This document shows positions 46,765 to 55,420 of a stretch of DNA of 64,000 nucleotides, piece after piece. This DNA is from Flavobacteriales bacterium (GTDB taxonomy: Bacteria; Bacteroidota; Bacteroidia; Flavobacteriales; TMED113): assembly GCA_002714185.1 (NCBI GenBank), contig PAWM01000017.1:36183-100182 (forward strand), given 5' to 3'. Each line of letters begins with the position of its first letter. Positions within the stretch are counted from its first letter, which is position 1. The notes under the pieces are model-generated. The model worked only from the letters and a program-made list of their open reading frames with translations, made no database searches and was not told the origin of the DNA. Position numbers and translations under genes: made by a program.

Positions 46765-49700
46765 TTATTTATTTATTTGATATATCTTGTCTACACTACC
46801 ATCTTCGTAGAAATAAAAGATATACTGATTAGTTGTTTTTTTATTTACATCCCTTCCTAACACATCTTTAACAGATGATATTTTTTTAAAATTAAATATA
46901 TTTTCTAATAAATTAATAGATGATGGAATAATTGAAACATTAAATTCAATAACACATGTTTCATTTTCACCATAAAACTGCATAAAACTAATTGTACCTT
47001 CTCCAGGGTTTAACCATTGTACTCCAATACTTGGTTCATTAGCCGAATTCCATACGATATTACCCCCAGTTATACTCCAAGAGGCAGTATTATCAATATT
47101 AGAAGATAATGTATAAATTTGATAAGAACCTGACTCAACAACAATATCACCAATAATATTAACATATTGACATGAGCACTCATCACCATATCCATCATTA
47201 TCATTATCTATTTGACTAGGATTATACTCTTCAATACAGTTATCTATTTGATCACAAATACCATCTAAATCCATATCAGACAAACAATTTCCATTACAAT
47301 CAAAGAAATTCTCAGGACCATCACCATCACATTCGCCACATTCATCTAAAATAGCTAAACCACCACATTCACCTAAACAATCTATATTAACTAAACAATT
47401 TCCATCGCAATCAAAATTTGTTACAGGATAATCACAACTATTATCTTCAATAATAGCATCATTATCATAATTACATGCTAATATATCAGTACAACCTAAA
47501 CAAATTGTATTGTCACCATTACATATACCACATTCATCTACAATAGCTGAACCACCACAATCACCTGCACAATCTATATTAATTAAACAATTTCCATCGC
47601 AATCAAAATTAATTTCAGGAAACTGACATGATTCATCATCAATATTAGCTGTCATATTATAATTACATGCATCTGGGTTCATACAACCAAATAAATCACA
47701 AATTTCGTCATTATTTATATCACTTAAACAATTTCCTTCACAATCAAAATTAGAAGAAGGATATTCACAAGAACCATCTTCTAAATTATTCAACTCATCA
47801 TAATTACATGCAAATGAATCTGTGCATCCTTCAATTATTAATGTCAAACAAGAACCATCATCCTCTGTAGCTATGGAATTGTACTCAAAATAATTCTCAT
47901 TAGTACACCCAAAAATTTCATCCTCATCACAAATATTATCTTCATCTAAATCTGCTTCACATATAATAACACAAAATTCATTTAAAGATTCTTGACCATA
48001 ATTAAGATTATCCATTTGCACTAAGTAATCTCCATCCAAAGATAAAATGTAAAAGTTTGGTTCATTACCAGCTGTATTATCAGAACTCAATCCATCGCCC
48101 CAAGAATCATATATATTAAACTCATAGCAACCTTCAGCTAAACAATAGGTTTGATTAACAGTAATCCCACCTTGAAAATAATCTCCAATTTCAACATTTT
48201 CAATCGTAGAACCATTATCTATAGTTAAAAGCTCCCAACCGACTTCATTACTATAATAATCTGTTTCTAAAAATAATGTAATTTCACCTGAACATATACA
48301 AGAACCATCATCCATTGATGCATTTGGATTATAATTATCTGCATTAGGACTCATGCAACCATAAATATATTCACATGAATTATCATTTATATTAGCATTT
48401 GGATTATAATTTTCAGCAATTGAATCAGTACAACCATAAATTGAATTTCCACAACTAGTTTCAATATCATCACAGGTTGTGATGCAATTTGCACTATTTA
48501 CACCCGGTATTAAAGCTTGATTTTCAACAATTTGATGAAATTCTAAAGAGATACCAACTGATCCTAAATCACAATAACTCATTATAGTTCCTAAAGACTG
48601 TTGCCATAACTCATTTGGAATATCAGCAGGTGTATCACATCCACCTTCAACATCTGCACAACCATCAATTGCACCACCAGGGAAACTTAAAGACATATCT
48701 GCATCCCATCCACAATTATGTGTATGCGGGGAGCCAAAATTATGACCAATTTCGTGACCTAAATATGAAAGATTATAACTGTATGGTGTATTGTCTGGAT
48801 AATCATATGTTAAAGTAGTATTTAGTCCAGTTGTTACTCCAAAACCCCAATTTGCATTTGAAAGACCTCCACATAAAGCACCAACATATGCAATACCACC
48901 ATTAGCATTTTTTCTGCTAAACAAATGTACTAAATCTGTTTGTGCATAAATATCACTAAATGGTGGATTATTCCAGTATGTAGGCATTGCATCAAGCATT
49001 TCACCACAATCTGTAAGAGGTTCATAAATATCTTCAATCTCCCAAACATTAATATATCTAGCTTCTAGTGAAATTGGACTATCTAGTTGAGAACTAAGTT
49101 CAGAGTCATAAATTTCATTTACACCTGCAAGTAAAGCCAAGGCCCATTCAGCAGCATCAAAACAGTTTTGATTAAATTGATTATAAGTATAATAATCTAT
49201 TTCAATACCCATCTCAAGACACCCCCCTCCACCTGATGAGGACTGACTACTGTTTTGAAATTCAAAATTATCAGTATTTGTTTTACAAGTAAAATTAGAT
49301 TGAGCAGTACTTTTATTTACATCGAATAATACATATAAATTTTCATTAATTGATTTAATTTCATAAACCTGACCGTTTTTTTTAATTACTCCAATTAAAT
49401 AATTTTTCATAAATGATATACTACCTGACACTCCATCAGCTCCTTTTATTTTATATGATTTTATATCAGGCTTATAATTGTCATATATTAATCCATTTGC
49501 AGTATTTCTTAGTAATTGAAAATCATCAGTATATGCATTGAATGCACTAAGTTCAACTGTAAGTATAGTGTTATTGAAGAAAGGTAAATCTAAAACAAAA
49601 TCACATGGATTCACATTCTTAATATCATCAAAATAATCTAAATTTAATGAAAGAGGGATTTGAAATTCGTTATCATAAGTTAATAATGGAATATCATTAT

Positions 49701-49782
49701 CCGACTTAATAAATAATTTAGACTGTCCACTTAAACATAAGGATGTCAACACACAAAAAAATAAGCAGTAAATTTGCTTCAT
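46765..49782 (-). CDS. Large secreted reprolysin-type (M12B-like) metalloprotease with Cys-rich and TSP3-like repeats
   Basis: A 1005-residue secreted zinc protease. Signal peptide and propeptide (about 1-180) precede the catalytic domain with LGHEIGHNFGSPHTHNC (HExxHxxGxxH, about residues 341-351) and TIMSYCD as Met-turn. Downstream, six repeats of about 21 residues follow the pattern GC(T/M)xxxAxNYxxxA..DxSC (for example GCMSPNADNYNPNASMDDGS), alternating with FDCxGNCL modules, a YDSWGDGL module and acidic DxDxDGICD/DNDNDGYGDEC segments like calcium-binding thrombospondin type 3 repeats. The tail KDVLGR... YEDGSVDKIYQINK is the shared tail. The repeats may hold Ca2+ and act as a stalk on the surface. 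Confidence 0.9.
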   Translation of the reverse strand: MKQIYCLFFCVLTSLCLSGQSKLFIKSDNDIPLLTYDNEFQIPLSLNLDYFDDIKNVNPCDFVLDLPFFNNTILTVELSAFNAYTDDFQLLRNTANGLIYDNYKPDIKSYKIKGADGVSGSISFMKNYLIGVIKKNGQVYEIKSINENLYVLFDVNKSTAQSNFTCKTNTDNFEFQNSSQSSSGGGGCLEMGIEIDYYTYNQFNQNCFDAAEWALALLAGVNEIYDSELSSQLDSPISLEARYINVWEIEDIYEPLTDCGEMLDAMPTYWNNPPFSDIYAQTDLVHLFSRKNANGGIAYVGALCGGLSNANWGFGVTTGLNTTLTYDYPDNTPYSYNLSYLGHEIGHNFGSPHTHNCGWDADMSLSFPGGAIDGCADVEGGCDTPADIPNELWQQSLGTIMSYCDLGSVGISLEFHQIVENQALIPGVNSANCITTCDDIETSCGNSIYGCTDSIAENYNPNANINDNSCEYIYGCMSPNADNYNPNASMDDGSCICSGEITLFLETDYYSNEVGWELLTIDNGSTIENVEIGDYFQGGITVNQTYCLAEGCYEFNIYDSWGDGLSSDNTAGNEPNFYILSLDGDYLVQMDNLNYGQESLNEFCVIICEADLDEDNICDEDEIFGCTNENYFEYNSIATEDDGSCLTLIIEGCTDSFACNYDELNNLEDGSCEYPSSNFDCEGNCLSDINNDEICDLFGCMNPDACNYNMTANIDDESCQFPEINFDCDGNCLINIDCAGDCGGSAIVDECGICNGDNTICLGCTDILACNYDNDAIIEDNSCDYPVTNFDCDGNCLVNIDCLGECGGLAILDECGECDGDGPENFFDCNGNCLSDMDLDGICDQIDNCIEEYNPSQIDNDNDGYGDECSCQYVNIIGDIVVESGSYQIYTLSSNIDNTASWSITGGNIVWNSANEPSIGVQWLNPGEGTISFMQFYGENETCVIEFNVSIIPSSINLLENIFNFKKISSVKDVLGRDVNKKTTNQYIFYFYEDGSVDKIYQINK

Positions 49783-49794
49783 AATTTAGTAAAG

Positions 49795-51618
49795 TTAATG
49801 AATTAATTTCTTTTGTATTACTCCATTATTAAATATAAAAAATAACACTTGACCTTTCTGCGGATTTATCACATTTCTCCCCATCACATCAATAATTTTA
49901 ATTAAATTATCATCATCTAAATCAAGAAATTCTAAATCAACAGTATCATTACACGGTCCATCGGTAAATACAAAAATATTATTGCACTCCGCTTCTTCTA
50001 AATTACTATATGTCACTCCATTACATCCACATACAGGATCCCAGGTAGAGGAAAAGAAACAATCAGAATCTATTTGTGCTACACATTCAAATTCATCACA
50101 TTGATTATAGTCATAAATAAAACTATTATATCCCCCATCTAAAGCTGTCATGGGTCGGAATTGTTCTTTTCCATTGTTAGCAATTGCATGAATGTAGTAT
50201 TCAATTTCAGCAAGCTCATCAAAAGTCATTACCATATTCCATAATCCATCTACTTGATCCTGCTGCATATTAACAGAGTTAAATTCAACATCGCCTGCAT
50301 ATCTATATTTGAAATAAACCTCACTTATACCGGACTTATGCTGCACCATAGCTTGTAGCGGAACATAAGGAGTATTTGGACATATATCTTCAATTTTTTT
50401 ATAAGAAATTAATAAAGGCTCATTAACACCCACTGAGTGAGTTATACAATGAATAGCTCCGCTCAAAGAAATAATATTATTACCACTATTATCACAATCA
50501 ATTCCTACAATATTATATCCAGGTAATGCTTCTTCATAAATCCTTTGAGCTATGGTATCATATTCTTCACGATAAAATGGTACAATAACTGTTTTATTTA
50601 CAAAAACAGAATTTGTATATGTTCTATAATAACCATCGATTTGATTATTAGGTTGAGAACCAGGGTAAGCACCACTTGTACTTGGAGGACTAGGGATTCT
50701 AACAACTTTGAAAGGAGTCCCCCATTTAGTAGTATAGTTATTTAAAATATATTCTAAATTTTCTTCAATTTGCGGACCATCAGACATACCTTCTGGATAT
50801 TCGGCTACCAATAAAGTTTCTTCATCTAACAATTTCATATGCATATCAATGTGATGGATAGCATCATATGGAAGCTCAGGCATTTTTATATATGTTTCAA
50901 TACCCATAAATGAATTCATAATCTCATCAATATCTTGTTCAGATTGATTAGGATAATTAAGACTATTATAATCACCTGACCCATCATTTTCATCTAAAAT
51001 AAGATTCGATGAAAATGCTGTACCGAAACCATCAGTCATAAAATTTCCACCCGTTGCAACCAATCTGTATGGATTAACAGAAGTTTGATATAAATTGAGA
51101 TTCAAATAATCTGCTAAAGATTCTGGAAAAGTATCATCATCAGGCCTTGGTCTATTATAAATCCAATCTACTAAATAAAGTGAATCTACATCGTTTTCAT
51201 AAATTGTATTTTGACCATAGTCTCGCATCCATATACTATTTGTGCTAATATTTAAATACTCTACATTGGATGTTTCCACATTATTATTCATTAAATAATT
51301 TTCTACTTGACTTGGGTTTTCACATGCAATTATTACTTTACATTGATCAACAGAATTTCTAACAATTTCAGTAAGAATAGGCTCGTAACCTTCCCAAGCA
51401 ATAGTTAATGCTTGTATTTCTTCCCATTCAGCCATAGTTCGAACTGAAAAATTAGGAGGGACAGTAATTACATCTTGTGAAATTGATAAATTAGATAAAT
51501 ACTTATCCATTAAATTAAATTCTTCAAATGAAAAATTTTTTGGCAGCATTTTTTCTTGAGAAAAAACAAAATTAAATAGAAAAAGAAAAGCAAAGGAAAT
51601 TTGGTACAATTTATTCAT
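49795..51618 (-). CDS. Secreted agmatine/peptidylarginine deiminase family enzyme with Kazal-like module
   Basis: A 607-residue exported guanidino-group-modifying enzyme (pentein fold). After the signal peptide, VRTMAEWEEIQALTIAW, SIWMRDYGQN (Asp), ATGGNFMTDG, AIHHIDMHMK (His, Asp), QIDGYYRTYTNSV and SLSGAIHCITHSVG (Cys nucleophile) match the catalytic set of agmatine deiminases and the secreted peptidylarginine deiminase PPAD of Porphyromonas. Secretion argues for peptidyl-arginine or extracellular arginine derivatives as substrate. After it, a Kazal-like segment occurs (about residues 520-565: DPVCGCNGVTYSNLEEAEC). The tail KIIDVMGR... IFNNGVIQKKLIH is the shared tail, here most diverged. 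First gene of the four-gene operon. Confidence 0.88.
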   Translation of the reverse strand: MNKLYQISFAFLFLFNFVFSQEKMLPKNFSFEEFNLMDKYLSNLSISQDVITVPPNFSVRTMAEWEEIQALTIAWEGYEPILTEIVRNSVDQCKVIIACENPSQVENYLMNNNVETSNVEYLNISTNSIWMRDYGQNTIYENDVDSLYLVDWIYNRPRPDDDTFPESLADYLNLNLYQTSVNPYRLVATGGNFMTDGFGTAFSSNLILDENDGSGDYNSLNYPNQSEQDIDEIMNSFMGIETYIKMPELPYDAIHHIDMHMKLLDEETLLVAEYPEGMSDGPQIEENLEYILNNYTTKWGTPFKVVRIPSPPSTSGAYPGSQPNNQIDGYYRTYTNSVFVNKTVIVPFYREEYDTIAQRIYEEALPGYNIVGIDCDNSGNNIISLSGAIHCITHSVGVNEPLLISYKKIEDICPNTPYVPLQAMVQHKSGISEVYFKYRYAGDVEFNSVNMQQDQVDGLWNMVMTFDELAEIEYYIHAIANNGKEQFRPMTALDGGYNSFIYDYNQCDEFECVAQIDSDCFFSSTWDPVCGCNGVTYSNLEEAECNNIFVFTDGPCNDTVDLEFLDLDDDNLIKIIDVMGRNVINPQKGQVLFFIFNNGVIQKKLIH

Positions 51619-51656
51619 AATAAGATTTATTTTAATTTGGAATGTTCATTCTATTG

Positions 51657-51664
51657 CAAAATTA
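51657..51664 (-). promoter_or_regulatory. Candidate -7 element for the four-gene secreted operon
   Basis: The minus strand reads TAATTTTG (TAnnTTTG), about 38 bases before the start at 51618. It probably drives the deiminase, metalloprotease, sugar dehydrogenase and esterase genes. No -33 box seen. Confidence 0.5.
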
Positions 51665-51686
51665 ATTAGTTTATTTAACATATTAA

Positions 51687-53138
51687 TTATAAAATAATAA
51701 GTTTTTCAAAATGATTCAACTCATTTAACTCATTAATTACATTCACATAGTATAGTCCTGGAGATATACTTCCCAAAGGAACTATAGGATGATTAATACC
51801 AATTAAATCAGTATATATAATGTTTCCAGATAAATTATAAATTGTAATTACAGATTTTGAATCTAGATTAAATAAGGATAAATCTATGTAATCGTTAGCA
51901 GGATTAGGAAAAATAGAAACATCTATATGCACACTATTATCTTCTAAATTTATTACCAACCCTTCATCAACAATATCAACATTATAATCAATATAATTAA
52001 CCAAACCAGTACAATTGTTTATGACTTCTAAAGTAACTACATATTCACCAGGTTCATCATATATAAAATAAGGGTTCATTAAATTAGAATCAATATAACC
52101 ATCCTCATTAAAATCCCAAGAATAATAATTTTCATTTGAATTAAAATCTGATTCTGTATTGAAAAAATAAACTGTATCGTTTTGAATTGAATAATCAAAC
52201 AAGGGCAGTCCAAATGTGCTATTTTCTTGATTCATATTAGTATTAGTAAGAAAAACACCTGAATCAAGTCCAGCCCAATAATCTGAAACACCATCAACAA
52301 TTACTAATTTAATATGATAATTAGCATCTGGTAAAAGCAATAAATTAAATAACATAGGAATAGTATAGCCATCATAACCAATAGCATCACAAAATTCTCC
52401 ATTTGGATTATCTAAATATAAACACTCATTTTGACCTGGTAGACCAAATACTTCAGAATAAGGTCTAATAGTCCATGCAGATATCGGCTTATTCTCAATT
52501 TCACAGCTAATTATATTATTATTGAATTCTGAGTTTAAAATTAAGCCCGTTTCCATAATATTAACAGGATTTGAATCAAAGTTTGGATCAATATTTCCAT
52601 TAATTTCAGTAACAAAAAAAGCAAATGCATCTGCATAAAATGGGCTCATCCATTCAGTATATTCTTCTGAGCCAAAAATAACCTCAAAATTAAAGGAAGA
52701 AGAATCAGTAGATAAAACATCAAACTCTAATACACAAGCATCAAAAAGATCTACACTGGGAGTTATTACTCCATAATCCACTAAATAATTATGAAAAAAT
52801 GAATCAAAATATTCCACATTCCATTCTTCTCCACTGTCACCACTATTATTAGGTCCCTGAGCATAATCAATCATTCCACTTGTCATTAAAATTCCCCTGT
52901 TTAAACCAAAATCACCAAAACAATAATCACTATTCTGCGTGTAAGAAAAATTACCAATAGCCTGCTGACTACCTATGTATTCTATATTAGAGACTTCAAC
53001 ACCACATCCAAATAATTCAGAAACAATTATATTTTCTAAGTCATCTGAGCTCACATCAATTGAAGTTACTTCAAGTTGAGCAGAAACGTTTGAATAAAAA
53101 GAAATAAAAAAAATAACAATTAATACTCTATTAATCAT
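51687..53138 (-). CDS. Choice-of-anchor L domain protein with PKD-like and T9SS type A sorting domains
   Basis: A 483-residue secreted protein, probably surface exposed. The signal peptide is followed by the anchor-L domain (about residues 28-280: SELFGCGVEVSNIEYIG, FGLNRGILMTSGMIDYAQGP, FEVIFGSEEYTEW, AFAFFVTEING), then a PKD-like domain (about 320-390: YYSWDFNEDGYIDS, YDEPGEYVVTLEVINNC), and a type A T9SS domain (IFPNPANDYIDL, SPGLYYVNVIN). It lacks the short tail of its neighbours. Likely an adhesin-like or matrix protein; no catalytic motif was found. A 68-base gap separates it from the deiminase gene. Confidence 0.9.
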   Translation of the reverse strand: MINRVLIVIFFISFYSNVSAQLEVTSIDVSSDDLENIIVSELFGCGVEVSNIEYIGSQQAIGNFSYTQNSDYCFGDFGLNRGILMTSGMIDYAQGPNNSGDSGEEWNVEYFDSFFHNYLVDYGVITPSVDLFDACVLEFDVLSTDSSSFNFEVIFGSEEYTEWMSPFYADAFAFFVTEINGNIDPNFDSNPVNIMETGLILNSEFNNNIISCEIENKPISAWTIRPYSEVFGLPGQNECLYLDNPNGEFCDAIGYDGYTIPMLFNLLLLPDANYHIKLVIVDGVSDYWAGLDSGVFLTNTNMNQENSTFGLPLFDYSIQNDTVYFFNTESDFNSNENYYSWDFNEDGYIDSNLMNPYFIYDEPGEYVVTLEVINNCTGLVNYIDYNVDIVDEGLVINLEDNSVHIDVSIFPNPANDYIDLSLFNLDSKSVITIYNLSGNIIYTDLIGINHPIVPLGSISPGLYYVNVINELNELNHFEKLIIL

Positions 53139-53232
53139 ATAAATAAATTAGATTACTAATTAACATACAAATATCGTACCAAAATGGTGTAAAAAAAAAC
53201 ACATCTAGATTATTACTATGAACATAATTATA

Positions 53233-53240
53233 TATTTTTG
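53233..53240 (+). promoter_or_regulatory. Candidate -7 element for the WD40 gene
   Basis: TATTTTTG fits TAnnTTTG and ends only 7 bases before the ATG at 53248. If used, the mRNA would have almost no leader. Confidence 0.45.
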
Positions 53241-53247
53241 ACAATTT

Positions 53248-54549
53248 ATGAAAAACCTAATTGTTAGCATCATATTATTTACAACTATTTATGTTCAAGG
53301 ACAAAAAATAGAATTAATTGAGTCATTTATTGGCTATACTGAAAAATCGGAAATTATATCTTTCACTCCGAATCCAAAATTAATAATGAGTGGAAATTAT
53401 AAAGGAAGTTTAAATCTTTGGGACTTGGAACAAGAAAAATTAATTAAAACAATAGATGCTCATAAAAAATTTATTAATAACATTACATTTCATAGAAAAA
53501 AAAATCTTTTTTTAACGTGTTCACAAGACTCAACAATCAAACTATGGTCTTTCTACTCAAATAAAATTCTTGATTCTCTTAAAATCCAGCACATTCCAAC
53601 ACTAAGTTTTTTTAGAAAAAAAAATAACAATTACTTCGTTTGCACTAATAATGGACTAATATTTGAAAAAAATCCAAAAAAAGAAGAAATAATAGAAATC
53701 ATTAATCTCGATGAAACTATAAATGACGCACTTCTAACTGAGGATGAAACCAGGATTATCACTTGTGATAAAGAATCAATTAAAACTATTTCATTAGAAA
53801 ATGGAGAAATCATTAATGAAATAAAAAATCCATACAGCAGCCACTTTTTAAAAATTGAAATATACTCTACTGATACTTTAATAACATGGAGTGAGAATGG
53901 TATAATTAGTTATTGGGATTTAAATCAACAAATTCCGATAACTGAAATTCGCGCTAAAAATGCCTATAATAAATTATTAATAAATAGTTATTCTGAAATT
54001 ATTTTATCTGGCTACTATAACGACAGACCTCTTGTAATTAATTTAAAAGAAATAGAACTTGAAAAAAAATATAGTGAAAACATGATTGTAGTAAATACTT
54101 TTTTATCAAGTTTAGACCAAGAGTATTTAGTTAGTGCAGATGTGAATGACAGGCATAGATTGATGACGATTAGAGAAGTTGATTTTTCCCCACTTGTAAT
54201 TCAAGAAAGAAAACTACAAGACGAAAAAGTATTTGAAATTTCATCCAGATATGTATTAATTAATATATGGGATGACGAGAAGATTGACGGAGATACATTA
54301 TCCATTAATTTTAATGGAAAATGGGTACTCAAAGACTACCACTTAATTAAAGAAGAAAAAACCATTTTATTACCTCTTAAAAAAAATGAAGCAAATGAAA
54401 TTATTTTTCATGCTGAAAACTTAGGAAGTATTCCACCTAATACTGCTGCAGTAAGACTAGAATATGATAATGGTACGAAAAAAGAGTTTAATATGCGATC
54501 TGATTTTGATGCAAACGGTATTATTAAATTAATTCAAAAAGATAAATAA
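53248..54549 (+). CDS. Exported WD40-repeat protein
   Basis: A 433-residue exported protein. The signal peptide MKNLIVSIILFTTIYVQGQ is followed by WD40-like repeats (about residues 20-310: GNYKGSLNLWDLEQEKLIKTI, TCSQDSTIKLWSFYSNKIL, WSENGIISYWDLNQ). The C-terminal domain (about 325-430: VLINIWDDEKIDGDTLSINFNGKWVL, LGSIPPNTAAVRLEYDNG) is a recurring Bacteroidota periplasmic domain of unknown role. Likely a periplasmic scaffold. It ends 1 base before the convergent lipoprotein gene. Confidence 0.82.
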   Translation: MKNLIVSIILFTTIYVQGQKIELIESFIGYTEKSEIISFTPNPKLIMSGNYKGSLNLWDLEQEKLIKTIDAHKKFINNITFHRKKNLFLTCSQDSTIKLWSFYSNKILDSLKIQHIPTLSFFRKKNNNYFVCTNNGLIFEKNPKKEEIIEIINLDETINDALLTEDETRIITCDKESIKTISLENGEIINEIKNPYSSHFLKIEIYSTDTLITWSENGIISYWDLNQQIPITEIRAKNAYNKLLINSYSEIILSGYYNDRPLVINLKEIELEKKYSENMIVVNTFLSSLDQEYLVSADVNDRHRLMTIREVDFSPLVIQERKLQDEKVFEISSRYVLINIWDDEKIDGDTLSINFNGKWVLKDYHLIKEEKTILLPLKKNEANEIIFHAENLGSIPPNTAAVRLEYDNGTKKEFNMRSDFDANGIIKLIQKDK

Positions 54550-54550
54550 A

Positions 54551-55312
54551 TTATATATTATTAATCACATTAATCCTTTGAAAGACACAATCCTCTATTC
54601 TGATAGAATCTGCTAAATGCCAATCTATTGTCCCATCACCATCGGAATCTAAAATATAATCATTAATAGTGGGATTAAATAAATCTAAATTAGGAGGGTT
54701 ATCCACCCCCATAAATGAACTAGGAGCAGCAGTAGCTCGATATAATGTAGCATTAAAAGTTCCTGACATAATACCATTATTTATATCAAGTTCAGCAATA
54801 TTTAACTCTGCATCATAACCATAATATTCAATACCTAAACCTCCATTATCATTACCATCTTGATCACGTTCTAGCTTGTAATAAGCCGAAATTACATTGG
54901 TTGGCAAATCCGGGTGATTAGAATAATGACTACCTGCAATATACATTTGTTCACTTATATCATTGACATAGGCTGTAATAATTAACTTATGCATTACATC
55001 TTCTTCTTCCGTAACATACCAATCATATTCATTACAATTATTTTGAGATTTAAAATAATCATTGGCTTCAATTTGAATAGTGAAATAAGTATTATCCGCT
55101 GAGCCATCTGTCCATTGATCTAATTTTACAAATTCATGATCTGCACACCCACCTACATCATCATCAGAGGTGAAATTGACTTTAGCCTGGTAACTCTCTG
55201 GAGCCATATCAATTATAGCAATTAGTCTATTTTCTAATCCTGCATTAAATGTTGTATCACTACATGAAAACAAAAAAATAACACAAAGGAATAAAGAGAG
55301 GTTACGTATCAT
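54551..55312 (-). CDS. Lipoprotein of unknown function
   Basis: A 253-residue predicted lipoprotein: MIRNLSLFLCVIFLFSC with lipobox LFSC. The body is acidic and rich in Asp/Asn with four further cysteines; DSDGDGTIDWHLADS near residue 222 resembles a calcium-binding aspartate-rich loop. I do not recognise a family. It stands alone on the minus strand and is divergent from mnmA, 108 bases apart. Confidence 0.75.
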   Translation of the reverse strand: MIRNLSLFLCVIFLFSCSDTTFNAGLENRLIAIIDMAPESYQAKVNFTSDDDVGGCADHEFVKLDQWTDGSADNTYFTIQIEANDYFKSQNNCNEYDWYVTEEEDVMHKLIITAYVNDISEQMYIAGSHYSNHPDLPTNVISAYYKLERDQDGNDNGGLGIEYYGYDAELNIAELDINNGIMSGTFNATLYRATAAPSSFMGVDNPPNLDLFNPTINDYILDSDGDGTIDWHLADSIRIEDCVFQRINVINNI

Positions 55313-55420
55313 AATTATTTTTTTTTGAATTTTTACAAAGTAAATTTAATTATTATTATTAACATAATAACTTGAAAAAATTAAAATTATATATAATTTA
55401 GAACTCACTCTAATCAAAAA

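Noticed and set aside
42717-53200. The secreted block as an island inserted at the tmRNA 3' end
   Set aside because: No integrase gene and no repeat of the tmRNA end was seen downstream, and base composition looks like that of the neighbours.
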